Source: Canna indica (lineage: Eukaryota; Streptophyta; Magnoliopsida; Zingiberales; Cannaceae). From it: a stretch of 64,000 nt of DNA. The stretch is from positions 101,519,501 through 101,583,500 of the forward strand of contig CP136890.1 of the NCBI GenBank assembly GCA_034359265.1. The letters are read 5' to 3'. The translations under genes and the position numbers were made by a program. Of this stretch, positions 37,504-64,000 are shown in pieces (within the stretch, counting starts at the first letter, position 1; each line of letters begins with the position of its first letter). Under the pieces are notes generated by a model. It ran no database searches. It worked only from the letters and a program-made list of their open reading frames with translations, and had not been told where the DNA came from.

Positions 37504-40500
37504 TCAAAGAGGCTGATGAGAAGTCCACCTTCTAATCATTGCCAAGCATTCCTGTGCTTTGTACTCAGGAGCTGTGTGACCAGCACCCTGCATTGATTTT
37601 AAACAATGCACTTCATCAAAAACAATCTTTTCCAATAAATATATGCTTTACGAATACAAATATATATTATTCATCTTACCTTCACAGTTGCAAATGTCAA
37701 ATTATTGGAGTATAGGGTTGTATACCTGTTGGGATTTGATAATATACATAATTAGATTATGGACTCAAAGAAGTGTTTCTTGTAGGAATAGAGACTGAAC
37801 TTGTGCAAATCTAATTATAAGGCTTCTCACCCAGCAATTTGATCATCAACACGCCAAGATCTCCAATGATCTACAATGGAAGAGTTGAGAGACTCTATCC
37901 ACGCTTGTGTCCCCAAAAAGGGTACAACAAAATCATGGTCGCCACTGCAAATGTCAAAGAAGATAAGAGATAAGATAAAGAAAAAGAAACACTAAAATTT
38001 AACGTAGTTCTCTCACAAAACTCATCACAAGTATTGATACACCCAAAGCATCAAATTGAGAACATTTAGTACCTCCAAGTTATCACTAGCACTCATAGGA
38101 TTACGATGAGTTAAAATTGATGGGTAAGAAACCATCAGAAAAGAAAAGGAGCTAGTCTTGATCCAGAATATATAGATCTTCATTTGATGACTAAAGTTTA
38201 TCAAGGAAGCAAAACTCAATGGAAACATGAAATTACTTTGGTATAATATGTTTCTATCCTAACAAGGAATCTCTCAATGTCTTTTTTTATTCATAACAAA
38301 ACAAGGAAAACATTAAACACCCCCTTTCAGTATTTTCTCTACCCTTCTCTTCTTGAATGGATTGCAAATTCCCTTTGGAGCCGGGTACCATATGTAACTT
38401 TATGGAGCCCAATCTGGATGTTTGACATGTGTCTTTGAGAATCTTAAAGCATGATGATCACCATTAGAGATCAAAGGTTTACTCTTTCACAAAATAAGTT
38501 CACTATGATCACTTTAGATTCACTCTTGACGAAATGTTCACTCTAAGTAATCAAATGTTGACATATATAATCCCGTAAATCTTCTTTGCAACTTTTGTTT
38601 CAAAATAAATTAGATTTTTATTCACTCTTTTACAACATAGGTCCACTCCTAGCCATATTAGGTTCATTTGTAATAAAAAAGATCCACTTCTAATAACATT
38701 AGGTTCATTCTTTCACAACATGGGTTCACTTCCACTTTAGGTTCAGTATTAATAAAAAAAGATTACTCTTAATAATAGTATCTTTACTTCGTGTGCTTAC
38801 TCCATAGGAATTCCTATGGAGGTTTTGTCCCTTCTTTGCTGTTCTTTCCTATTCAGACAAGGCCCAAATTCAAGAATTGTAAGTTTGTAACAACGGACAA
38901 TGGAAGGTTGTTGAATATAGTCATAAGTTTAGTATTCCAGAAGTCTAAACTTTGCCCAAGTATTCATATGTATATTAGGTGAATACTAAAATTGTAATAT
39001 TTGAGACAAAAAATTGTAACAAATGTATTCACCTGTACACCAAACCCCGGCAGCCTCTCCTCAAGACATCTAGATGATACTTTAAGCTACTTTGGACAGT
39101 ACTTTCAAATGGTAAGGTTTTCTCGCACCTGACCCATTCTGGAACTGTTCCCTGCATACACCATCCATGCTCAGAAAGTCAGAAGGATCAGTTTATAATA
39201 GAAAAAAGATAGATTACAATTGTCTTCATATTACCAGGTTTCATTATTTTACTATTCTACTTTTTTCTCCCTGATTAATCCTGTATCAATTAAATGTTCA
39301 TCCTGTGTTAAAGTATAATTAAATAAAATAGTGCATCTGTATCATCCCAGACCAGCAAGACCTATTTTGTTTTTCAATTGGAATCCATAATATTTTGTGT
39401 GGTCTCTTGCGTTTTAAGTGGATTTGGGCTATGTATCACTCAAATCCTCTAAACTCCTTATGTTAAATTATGTCTTCTTTGTAATTTATTGGACAGACAT
39501 AGTATGAAGGAAAATTCATTTCAAAAGGATTGAAATGAAGAGACAAGAAGGAAAAAAAAAAAGAAAACAAAGGAAAAAACTAGAGGGAAAGGAAATCACA
39601 AAACAAGATAGAGCCAAAAGAGGGAAGAAAAGAACAATAGAAAAAACATGGCAAAACAAACCCAAAAAGTAGCAAATGTTGTTTGTAATTGATATGAACT
39701 AGAGGGATAGGAGCAATAGGAAGAGCAACATTAAGGTTGCTCTATTGCAACCCAAAAATAAAATGTCAGTCATCTTGGAAATAGCCTCTTTTTTGCATGC
39801 ATTGATCCTCCATGTCACTCGTTGGTGGGAGCCTTTTGCATTGGATTTTATTTTGAAGGAAGAGCATACCTCTTTGATGTGGAGAGCTTGTCTCACAGCA
39901 ACATTATTGGCCCAATAATATGACAAAACATAAGCATAACTCTGCAAGACGAAATGATTAATTGGTGAAGCAAAAAATAAATCAGTCATTCAAAATAATG
40001 AAAGATTGAGTACTTACTCTACACCTAATATCAGGAAATGGGGGTGGCGCAAATAGATTCAACTTCTCTTTCAAGATTCTTCTATCTTGATTCCTAATTC
40101 TTGGCATAAAATACTCAAAATACTCTGGAATACATTTTAGCTCCAAAATTTGAGGCCTGTTGATTTCTGACACAATCTGTCCATGGAAAACATAAGTACA
40201 CATAAGAGGATTTTTTTGTATTATATGATGTATGTGCACAATTGATTATAATCATTACTATTTAAATAAAAGTTTCAATTATTTTTGCCCTTTTATTCTT
40301 TATCATAGTTTGATGTAATATATGATATCGGTTAAAGTCCCACATTGGTTAAAAATATGGCCAAAGTAGCATTTAAATAGTTTGGGCAATCCTCTCCCCA
40401 TGAGCTAGCTTTTGGGGTGAGTTAGGCCCACTAATTCATTAACATGGTATTAGAGCCAATTGTGTGGTTGATATTGTGCCACCCGTAGATGTCCAGTCTT

Positions 40501-43500
40501 GCAAAACTCCACGCTCTAGATGTCTAATCCTGGGCGTGAGGGGTGTGTGTTAAAGTCACACATTGGTTAAAAATATGGCCAAAGTAGCCTTTAAATAGTT
40601 TGGGTAATCCTCTCATCAGGAGCTAACTTTTGGGGTGAGTTAGGCCCACTAATTTCTTAACAACATCTAAATCTTCAAATATAAATTTTTGAATCCTCCT
40701 ATGATTACAGAGTTGAATAGATAGCAGTAGTACACAGATTAATCATGGGTGAAAATTTTAAACTAGTTATTTTGAAATGGTAAAAGCTTAGAATCAAATT
40801 CATCAATTATCCCATGACTATGGCATGCAAAAGAACTCACTTGGTCAAAAGTATCAAGGCACGATGCACACTGTGCATTGGTGGGATTTGTATAATCTTG
40901 TCCTTGGCAACTTCTTTGTGTGAGCTGAAGAAAAACATTGTTTTCCATGATTTCTGAAAACATATCTATTTTGGTGCTTAAATTGGAAAGAATTAATTAC
41001 CTTATAGAAACTATTTGATATAATTGCCATGCCATGAGCAAAAGGCACTCTAGAATTCTCGTCAACTCTTTCACCTGTGCTTGGATTGCCAATAATGTAA
41101 CCCTGAATGATTTTTTTTTTTGAAAAAAGAGAAAAAACAAAGTTGTTACTAAAATAAATCTTTTAGTTTTTTCTTAATACTTTTCTCTAATTATGTTGAA
41201 GTCTCCAAATCATAAGTCCCATTTAGGATTTTAAATTAACTGACAAATTTCTTTTGATGAGAGGAGAAAGCTAGTGTTGAGAATAGCATAGGGGAAATGA
41301 GAATCATTCAAAAGAAATGAAATACAGCAAAAGAGTGTGCAATATATAAGCCTGAGAGACTGTGTCCATGGGCAAAGGAGACGAATCTTCACTATAACAC
41401 CAAAATAGGGTATACCTTATAAAAAAAATCAGAACAAAACAGGGGATATAAAAAGTCACTGAGAGTATCTCATGCTCCGGGAACAAAACATCTAGGCATC
41501 TAAAACCTTACAAATGTCATCTGTAGTCTGTAGACTTATAGAACTTTGCAGAGCACTCCTTTTGTAGGATTACAAGGAGTCAACTCTGTCCGCTATATAT
41601 TAAAAGGACAGTCATGAATAGATGAAAAGTCTCATTATCAAACAAATGTCAAAATCAAAACAATACCAAATTTAAGAAAAATCCGAAAACCAAATCGAAC
41701 CTAATCCTAACAGGTAAAAATATCAAGGTTTTCAGCAAAGACATCCTTGAGTTGTTTCAAAGAGACATATAATTATATAAGCATGCAATAGAATCTTGAA
41801 CATAATTAAAGCTCGATAAAATGTAATAATCTGTATTTATTTCTAGCGAATTAAAATAATAAGATGGAACAATTTAAAATTTCAGCATATTTATTTTGCT
41901 CATCAAAGCATATTACCTGAAGGTTAAACTGTGGTTGTTTTCCAGCATCAATGCCTAAATAAAAGAAAGTTTATGTACATTAAAATAGCAGAGTAGGAGA
42001 AATGACCATTCTCTTATCTATACAAGTTATTTGTTTATAAATTCTACATTTATATTTGAATACAATTATAAAAAATCATAAGTATGAATTTGACTTGAGT
42101 TAAATAATAATTTATTGCACATTGTTAAGATAGTATCAAAATATGTAGACAAGAAGTTAATTAGAGTTTACCATCCAATACTAGTTGAGTCACAATGGGC
42201 ACAATCTTTCCAGCATATGAATCTCCAGCAATGTAGAGAGGATTTGAGAGGAACTGTGGGTGATCATTAAACCACTACACAAGCAAATTGGGGGATGCTT
42301 TAACTATAGTAAAGTACAAATCATGCTTAAAGTTAGTGTACTCAATAAATCATCCTACCTTTATGAGAAACTTATAGGCATGTTCAGACCAAGATATGTC
42401 ATCGGCATAATACCTTTCAATGTTTTTTGCAAATGAAAATCCACTTCCAAGTGGAGAATCCAGAAATATCATGTTGGCAACCTGAAGATATTTTTTTTTC
42501 AGTGATACAGGGACAATTATGTGAAAATTTCATTTAAAGGATAAAAAAAATACAAAAAGAGAAAAAAAACAAGTTCAGTATAATTCAAGATATGGAAAAT
42601 AACATGTATGAAATGGTAAAAGTACGAAATTAGGTCTACTCTTCTCAAGGCACATAGATATGGGCCACACACTTCACAAGAATTGAGGTAGGTCAATTTG
42701 TCAATGTTTTCCTAAAGTGCTTTTAACCTCCCATGCACTTTGAGATAAAAATAAGGTGTTTGGTAAATACAACCATATTCCAAAAATCATTTTTTCCAAT
42801 GCATGTGAGCCGATGCTGCAACTATCATAACAGTTATGTAATTAAAATAAAAGCTTTATTAAAGGACAACAAATGCTTATGAACATTAGACATGTTCATT
42901 CGAAATAATTTAAACTATTCCTATAAAGATGAGTAGTATTGCTATACTATATTGATGAAATTATGCATTCTTATTATAAATCCAATTCTAGTTAAATATA
43001 TAAAAACATTGTATCTAAAAATAAAAACATGATAAATATATTAACTAATTGCTATTATTGAAAAAGTATATTAAATAAACTATAGTAATAAATACATAAA
43101 CATTAAAATAAAATATAATACAATGCCATTAATCCAACTATAATAAAATGTAATATTTAAAATATTATAAAAAACTAACAAAACACAAATTTTAAAATAA
43201 ATTTAATAAATGTAAAAAATCAGATTTACAAAATTATGATGAAAATATTAACATATAATTTAAACAATTAATCACAATTGAATGTTATTTAAATTTAATT
43301 AAAAAAAAAATTAAGTTTCAAAGTACAATAGTAACTCTATGAAATACTTAAATAACAAAACTACGAAACTATTATTATGTAGAATAGTTTTGAAAAATAA
43401 CTCTTAAAGAGATACTGTGATATGATGCCACGATTTATTTTTTTTTGATGAAATATGAATAAAAAATAAGAAAAAAAATAACACACAATCTAATCGAATT

Positions 43501-44800
43501 TATAAAGTTCAATTGAGCTACCTTTGACCAAACTAATTTGTGACATCGAACTGATTAAACCCAGGTTCACATTTAGACACACTGTTCCAATCTTATTCTT
43601 AAACTACGCACTCGCAAAAAAGTACAGAAAAATTCGAAGTGAAAGAGATAGAAGGAGATGCTTACCTTAGTCCAAGAATAAGGATGATATACCAAGCTTG
43701 GCAAGCTTCCATTGTACTCAGCAGTGACAAACTTTAGAGGGCCTGTCAAGTGTCAACACGTGATGAACAGCACCTTGTAATTTTGCATGTTACAAACAAG
43801 CTGCAACAGTGCATCCCACGAACAATAAAGCAGAAAAGAAAAGACACGCCAGAATTGGCTGTGTTCGATGACTGAGAAGTATCCTGGTCCTCTTTCTTTT
43901 CTGAAACTGGGATCTGATTCGAGTTTGTGAAATAAGGTCACAGAAAATCATTGAAATTTTTAGGGTCACCTCGGGTTTGGATTAAATCTGATTATACTAA
44001 ATTCTAAATTATGGTCAAAACATAAATTGATCATACTAAGTTTACTCAAGTCCATTTTATGGGTGACAATTTGGTTCCAAACCGCAAAAACCAAATTTAG
44101 ATAGGGGTTTAACAATTTGATTTTGATTTTAGTTTTAAATTTGAACAATAGTAACAGTTCGGTTTTGGATATTCCTCAAAAAAAAGAAAAAAAACAGTTC
44201 GGTTTTGGATAAAATCTATTTTAATAAGGAAAATCTACCAACAGGGTTTCGGCTTTGCCATGGATCGAGAAGCTCTCGCTTTTGATGTCTAATTAGCTTC
44301 AGAACTTTGCTCAGAAACCAGGATTTCTATAATCGATTACATAATTAATTAATTAATTAATCAAACAACTGTCGACCCAAAACTATCACAAGAGGATACA
44401 AGATTAGGGATTTGGGGCAAGAGAGACGAACCGACTTCGAAGGCCAAGCCGCTAAAAGCGGAGCACCTCGGGCCGCCAGTGAGCCAGAGGAAGAGAGGGT
44501 CGTCGCGCGGGTTCCCCTCCGACTCGATGAAATAGTAGAAGAGCTCGCCGCCGTTCGCCTCGTCCACCCCCACGTACCTGCGTAAAGAATCCGTCGGTTT
44601 CATTCATGGCGAGATGAGCACAAGCAAACAAGCAAGCAGCTGAGCTTTTCGATCGAGCCGCTTACGGACCCCGTTTCCAGGTAAAATGGAAGGGCGCCAT
44701 CGAAGCCGGGCAAGTGGGTGACAACAGAAGCCGAGAGAGGAGAGAGGAAGAAGATAAGCCATGAGAGAAACAAGCTCAGTGGCTTGAGAGACTTCGCCAT
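37504..44800 (-). CDS. SCPL: serine carboxypeptidase-like protein (S10 family)
   Basis: Fourteen exons give 465 residues: 44800-44670, 44577-44432, 43742-43666, 42481-42359, 42274-42172, 41954-41917, 41102-41001, 40924-40841, 40176-40018, 39941-39870, 39151-39033, 37944-37831, 37725-37680 and 37587-37504. An N-terminal signal peptide ([19 protein letters not shown]) points to secretion or the vacuole. The catalytic triad is present: Ser178 in AGDSYAGK, Asp in SGDHDFVVP (386-393) and His442 in GAGHTAPE. Motifs [12 protein letters not shown] and [17 protein letters not shown] match plant SCPL proteins, which include both peptidases and acyltransferases of phenolic glucose esters. Oddly, the oxyanion motif GGPGCS reads GGPRCS (R81). 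Upstream in-frame ATGs exist (44893), but 44800 starts the signal peptide. Substrate is not predictable. Confidence 0.93.
38440..38830. repeat. TTCACTCTT/AGGTTCA-rich intronic repeat
   Basis: Within intron 11 of the carboxypeptidase gene, units such as AGGTTCA, GGTTCACT and TTCACTCTT recur at irregular spacing and end near a palindromic ATAGGAATTCCTAT. The reverse-complement style of unit (TGAACCTA) recurs at 240-400. Possibly a dispersed repeat; borders unclear. Confidence 0.35.
40330..40662. mobile_element. TRIM retrotransposon (333 bp)
   Basis: Two 115-bp direct terminal repeats (40330-40444 and 40548-40662) start (T/G)GTTAAAGTC and end TTAACA. Between them are only a Met-tRNA-type primer site, TGGTATTAGAGCC (40445-40457), and a purine-rich GTGAGGGGTGTG tract before the second repeat. 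The flanks atatc (40325-40329) and acatc (40663-40667) match at 4 of 5 bases. This is the structure of a terminal-repeat retrotransposon in miniature. It sits in intron 8 of the carboxypeptidase gene. Confidence 0.88.
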
Positions 44801-46145
44801 CTTCAATCGCAGAGATCGGAGTCGTCGGTCAGATGTTTCAGTCGCTAATATTAGCATCATATTCTCTCTCTCGTTAATAAATGAAATAAGCATTTACTCG
44901 AATCCATAATTAATAGAATATCTCAGTGATGATTAATACATTAATTTAAGTTGGTGTTAAACTAAGATCGTACTTAATTTTGAATGAGAAGAAAATAAAT
45001 GGAAATATTACGATCTTACTGAAGGCGACAAATTGTGCTTTATTAATTAATACGTCGTACATGAAGAGCTGTCAATGTACCGGCCAAAATAATATAAGGT
45101 CGCATTTCGTGTAGCTGACGTGGCAAGGAAAATAGCCAACAACTTTGAATTTATTTATAGCATGTAGTAGGTCCTTTTAAAAAAGAATGCATGCAAATCA
45201 CGTTGAATTTGTTTATTTGAGCGATGAACAAACAATACAATATAACCAGATTTGTTCCTTTCATGAATCATGACATATCTGTTGCTGAAAAGGTGTACCT
45301 TCACAGCACTCAAATCATGTTGGATTTGTTTATTTGAGCGATGAACAAATCCAGCCAGATTCTTTCCTTTCATAACATCTGTTGTAAAAAGATGTACATA
45401 CTAGTTCTATTTCAATCAAGCCTCCGGCACCTAAATCAACTACTTCAGTTGTGACGGATCATCGATATATTTTTCAAGAGATAATTCACTATATTATATA
45501 TAAAAATCAATAAATATTATTCGATACATAAAATGTGAGTATAAAATATATATTATTATTATTTAAAAAATTATAATTATTCTAGATGAATTTATGCGTT
45601 GATCTCATTATCAATTTTATTTAAAAAATCTCTTAACAAATATGCATTAGGGTCGACGAACTACGCCCAGAACCATAATCGTGTGTGGCAGAGGATTGTG
45701 GTTGCGTGTAAATAGAGCCTTGGTGCGAGGATAAAAATGTATACATGACAGTGTAAGCTGAAAGATGAGACAACTCATACAACGCCGAAAGAGAAAAGAT
45801 GAACGATAAATGATGATAAAAATGGATTGAATTTAGTATCTTTAGTTATTAAATTTTGAATTATTTTAAAAGAATAAAAAATAAAAGGGGAAAGTTCGAC
45901 TTTTCCCTACTAAAAGCAGTTTTATCTTGTGCGCTCTGTTTTCTATATGGAACATGAGGAGATGTAATTGAGGAACAAGACACAGCTGAAGGATTTCAAA
46001 TTTGACATTCCCTTTTCTAAGAAATTAAATCATGAAACCTCTTAATTAATACATACCAAAGAGGAGATGAACATATGCCAAATCCAATTTGGTGAAATAA
46101 AAAGATAATTTAAATGTTTGGCACTTCTGATATAGGAAGAAGAAC
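44801..46145. other. intergenic DNA between SCPL and LCAT-like genes
   Basis: Promoter side of the carboxypeptidase gene and 3' flank of the LCAT-like gene. It contains a diverged tandem repeat (see 45190-45400). No other gene seen. Confidence 0.55.
45190..45400. repeat. diverged tandem duplication of about 115 bp
   Basis: TTTGTTTATTTGAGCGATGA and following bases occur at about 45207 and again at about 45322, with similar flanks (AATCACGTTGAA / AATCATGTTGGA and TTCCTTTCAT). The copies differ by several substitutions and a deletion. Confidence 0.8.
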
Positions 46146-47828
46146 TTAAAGGAAAGAGTTGGCATCCAAAACTTCTTTTATCACCTCTCTCACTGCAAAT
46201 TCTTCCATGAGAATACCAGAATGAGTAGCATTTGGGATCTTGATGACCTTGAGCTCTTGCTCTGGAGAATTAGACCACTGAGATTCAAGTGCCAATAAGC
46301 TTTCAAGATTCACCAAGCCATCACCATCACCGTAAACCAACTCAGGAGCCTCATCAAATTTCCCTCCACCATTGTAAACCAATGTTTCAGGAGTTCTCAC
46401 CCTAACACCTGCAATGCAAGTAACTGGTACACCAGGCAATGCCATCTCCTCTAACAACGGCAGTACACGAGATTCATACGGCTTTGCGCCCTCCTCGAAT
46501 CCAATTGCTTGAAGGAACTCTGCCATGTTTGCTGCTGAGTAATTCCTGTCCTTTGTAATGGCAAGTGGCCTATCTCCAAAGACACTGGGGAATGGCAGAA
46601 GCCAAAGGTTGCTTTCGGTCCTCCTGAACTGTTCTCTGATGATCAAGGGGTTGACAGAAGGCATCCCCATTGTGTCTCCACAAGTGAAGATGAGCATCTC
46701 CATGACAATGCCTCCCCATGGTGCTGACAAGGCAATGAAGCGTTTGATGAACTTTTGGCGCCACTGTGGAAGATTGCGGTTGAGGAGATGAAGGGTGAGC
46801 AAGCCCCCCAAACTGTGTGTTAAGATGATCACGGGCTTGTCTCCATTCATTTTGCTGGCTTTCTCAATTAGTTCTTTGAGATCTTCAAGGTATTGAGTAG
46901 CGACCTTGGATGGATGACCTTGCCCAGCGAGGCCATATCGGAAATCATAAGGTGCTCCAAAAAGGTTGAGACCATCATCGTACCCAATTTCTTCCAAGGA
47001 TTTCACCAATGTATCCATGCAAAGTGAAGAATCCCTGGAAGCTTGACGTAGTTATTAAATCATGTTGTTTATAATATGCAAAAACTCTGGTCTACTAATT
47101 ACTCAATTAAGAATCCATTTGTAATTGCTGAGTTTTAGAAAAGATTAGAAGCCCCAGTTCTTCATTTCTGTGACTATATCACTGTCCAAATCAAGGACAA
47201 TTTGGCAGTAAGCTAAATTAATATTCAGATCTATCTACTGTTTCCCAATTAAGTGCTTCCCAGCCTCCCAGAAGCAAAAGTTGAACAAGTTGCTTCTTTG
47301 CTCTAAGCATCATGGACTCTCTTTCCCAATAGCAACTGTGTCAACAATAATATCCCAAAAGCCATTTTCTTTATGCATGGTTATCAAGGAAATCTTGAAA
47401 TGCATTGATGTGTAAATCTTAAATATCCAAATAATTCCATGTCCCTTTAGTTCTCAGTCCTTCATACAAGCAAGCGATATATCATGAGATATATAATAAG
47501 TCAGGAGCCTTTCTTACTTGTGATCGGGGTCTAGGAATCGAAGTCCTAGGGTGGATCCGAAGAAGGGGACGCGGGTCTCGACGCCGGGAACGTTGCGGTA
47601 GTCGTCGTCGTCGGCGTCGTAGACGAGGCTGAGCTGCTCGGCGAAGCAGAGCTGGCCGGCGGAGTCAAGCAGGAGGGAGCGGTCCATCCAGATCCTAAAC
47701 CAGTCGTCGCCATGGGGAGTTCGGCAGGCGGGGGTGGACGGCTGGTAGGCCTCCGTGAGCCGGGCTTCGAGCTGGTTTCCGCTCTGCCCGGGGACTAAGA
47801 TGAGCGGGTGGAGATCTCCGGCGGCCAT
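46146..47828 (-). CDS. lecithin:cholesterol acyltransferase-like protein (LCAT1-like)
   Basis: Two exons, 47828-47518 and 47034-46146, give 399 residues. It belongs to the LCAT family of alpha/beta hydrolases; the plant LCAT1-like group is thought to be extracellular or membrane-associated lipases or acyltransferases, with activity varying by member. Conserved features are LHPLILVPG-SGNQLEARL at the N-terminus, DYRNVPGVETRVPFFGS, APYDFRYGLAGQGHPSKV, the nucleophile elbow THSLGG (Ser178), SAPWGG, YGDGDGLVN (Asp 340/342) and NATHSGIL (His375). The Ser-Asp-His triad is therefore complete. Compared with Arabidopsis LCAT1 it lacks the N-terminal signal segment: a hydrophobic stretch is encoded in frame just upstream, but no ATG precedes it (see findings), so the true start may be in an upstream exon. 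Confidence 0.92.
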
Positions 47829-48176
47829 GAGCAGAGGAAGGAGTATAACAATTAAAGTAATTGTGATGTTGTGCTAAGTACTAGAAATTAATACTGTTCC
47901 TATTCCAGTAGAATTCCAGTATAAAATTAATTGCATAATTTTTTCTTGTTTTAAAATATCTAAAACGTTCCCAATAATTCATTGATCACCCCTAAATTAT
48001 TTTTAATACAGTAATAAATATTGTCACAATTAATGATATTATTCTATTTAAGGAAATTATCATTTATTGTTTAAATTATGTGACTAAAATTTCAAAAGTC
48101 TCAAATATTTTAAAATAATGAGAAAGAATTCTTGCAATAAAACCAAATTATATGGTATGGATAGATGAGACCATAA
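47829..48176. other. upstream region of the LCAT-like gene
   Basis: On the gene strand, 47873-47829 keeps the reading frame open and codes hydrophobic residues; further upstream is AT-rich DNA. A candidate splice acceptor (CTTAG) ends at 47874. No first exon could be identified with confidence. Confidence 0.4.
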
Positions 48177-48841
48177 GGGCCCGTTTGGTTCGCAAACTGC
48201 TCATCACAGGACATTAGACAGGGACAAGGACAGGACATCAGATGTCCTGGAACAATAACTATACCGTGTTTGTTTCATCAAGAACATGATACGATATTCC
48301 GTTCTGTCATGCGTTTGTTTCGTTATAACAAAGTATTATATATGACAAATGACTAAAATATCCTTGTAAATTAGTCTTAAAATTAATTAATATGTAAAAA
48401 AATATTAATATATAGTATCAAATACTTTAATACAATAAGGAGTTTTAGTTTAACTAATAAGTGTTCAACTAATTTTCAATTAACCTAAAAGTATAACAAT
48501 AGGATAATACCGAAAAATATAAAAATCATACCTAACGATTTCCAATCTAAAATCTGACACCACCATCGCGTTCAGCACGCGAAAATTTACAACTTTGGTA
48601 TTCACCTCGACTCGATCCGACGATTCTACGATCAAAGGAAGGGGTAATTTTGACAATTGCAGCCCTTGTCCTCCGCCCGATTTCGGTGTACCGAGAAATT
48701 TCTCGATACACCAAAATGGGTGGAATTCCTGTCCCGGACAAGGAGAAGCCTTTGTCCCGAAGCTTCTTTTGCAAACCAAACGGAGGGATATGGGTGGATG
48801 TGCAGTCCAGTCCCCCGTTTTTTAGCAAACCAAACGGGCCC
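48177..48841. mobile_element. Tourist-like MITE (PIF/Harbinger type)
   Basis: A 665-bp element with inverted ends GGGCCCGTTTGGTT (14 bp perfect, then similar). It is flanked by the 3-bp duplication TAA (48174-48176 and 48842-48844), as expected of PIF/Harbinger insertions. Inside is a palindrome at about 48683-48710 (GTGTACCGAGAAA / TTTCTCGATACAC). Reading frames of 60-99 codons on both strands have no domain. It lies upstream of the LCAT-like gene. Confidence 0.88.
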
Positions 48842-48844
48842 TAA

Positions 48845-49648
48845 GTATTGAAAAACTGCCCATATAAATTTCTTTGAACGACTTGATATGAACTTTAATT
48901 GAATGAATATGAATAAAAAAAGAATGAATATAAATTCAAAAAATTGAATTCACATTCAATTCCTTTCTATCTATGTTCATTCGTTTTTTATTCATATCCA
49001 CTCACTTCATATGTTTGATTGTTTTCTATGAGCAACCTACTTCATATGTTTTCTATGAGCAACTTACCCATAGAAGTTGCATGGCACCATGTGTCACAGT
49101 GTCAGAGTTCAGCATTCATCATTTGGTCATTTTGTTAGCATAAAATCCTAGGAACAAAGCTGAATCTACTCTCCTAATGGCTTATAAGAAAAGGACAAAT
49201 GCATTTGTCCGCACTGGCTCGATCAATGGTGGCTATGAATCATTTTGAATCTTTTACTTTGAGAAATATAGAATCAGATTACACAAGTTACGCCATTTTA
49301 ATTGAAAAATGGAAGTTGTTGGCTGTAGTTGTACAAAAGCAGCAAAGCTTGTCTCCTTCTTTGTGGTCTAGGAAATGTCTTCAACAGAGGATTTCCTAAA
49401 AATGCCCCATAAAACAAGGTCAATCTTGCACAGCTCCACTAAAATGTAATATAGTTTTACAATGCTATGATAACAAGGAAAATTAATTGCTCTGTTGCTA
49501 GGCTTCATCTTGAAAAAACATCTACTTGGACGAATTTCAGTTTGTATAACCACCTCTACAAAATGCAGTTGAATTTCCTCAGTATCTGTAAGTTTTTCAG
49601 TGCTAACGCAAGCACCATTCTGAGTTGAAATAAAGTTGGCTGCAGAGT
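48845..49648. other. intergenic DNA
   Basis: No gene recognised. A small tandem repeat of CTTCATATGTTTTCTATGAG type occurs at 49005-49065. The last part is the 3' UTR of the ECA3-like gene. Confidence 0.5.
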
Positions 49649-63940
<14,292 letters not shown>

Positions 63941-64000
63941 CTAAAACAGGAGAAAAAAATATAAATATTTAATACTTTTGAGATTCATATCACAGGAAAT

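Noticed and set aside
48480..48851. Several 60-99 codon frames
   Set aside because: All fall within the Tourist-like MITE and have no domain.

Overview
The window is nuclear DNA of a flowering plant. The evidence is GT-AG introns throughout, plant-only families (GRF with a miR396 site, VQ proteins, SCPL carboxypeptidase, ECA-type Ca2+ pump), AT-rich intergenic DNA and many plant transposons. GC-rich intronless VQ genes beside AT-rich DNA lean towards a monocot, but the sequence does not settle the species. There are no operons, CRISPR arrays or bacterial features. No tRNA or rRNA gene was recognised.

Layout. 1-1899: intergenic DNA with a CT/CA microsatellite just before a growth-regulating factor (GRF) gene, + strand, 1900-5745, four exons, with QLQ and WRC domains and a miR396 target. 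5746-12369: transposon-rich DNA holding an hAT-like MITE (7681-8279) and a complete gag-only LTR retrotransposon (8380-11649), both with target duplications. 12370-13544 (-): two-exon DUF4378-like gene. 15620-25773 (-): twelve-exon plant homolog of human KIAA0930 (DUF2045). 27784-28107 and 36177-36201/35701 (-): two tandem-duplicate VQ genes, which flank a three-exon gene (30203-34165, -) for a 105-residue protein resembling WASH-complex subunit CCDC53/WASHC3. 37504-44800 (-): fourteen-exon serine carboxypeptidase-like gene. 46146-47828 (-): two-exon LCAT-like lipase/acyltransferase. 49649-63940 (-): the last twelve visible exons (382 residues) of an ECA3-type Ca2+/Mn2+ pump whose 5' part lies beyond the window.

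Exon junctions were worked out by hand. For each of the eight multi-exon genes the chosen junctions are GT-AG, keep the reading frame, and give a protein of the family's usual size (or its C-terminal part). Nothing suggests that these genes work as one pathway; they are ordinary plant neighbours. The VQ genes are the one local family, and the promoter of VQ1 carries three W-boxes, the binding sites of the WRKY factors that VQ proteins usually partner.

The least-described content is the mobile DNA. A MITE family rich in ACCGGTA-type units, with CATGGTTTAAAA ends, occurs at least five times, mostly inside ECA3 introns; two copies have perfect 8-bp duplications. Tourist-type elements, a TRIM, a solo-LTR remnant, foldback hairpins and several recent tandem duplications also lie in introns or between genes. 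Other points worth a check are the WASHC3-like gene in a lineage said to lack WASH, a G-to-R change in the oxyanion motif of the carboxypeptidase, and an LCAT signal-peptide-like segment that lies upstream of the first available ATG.
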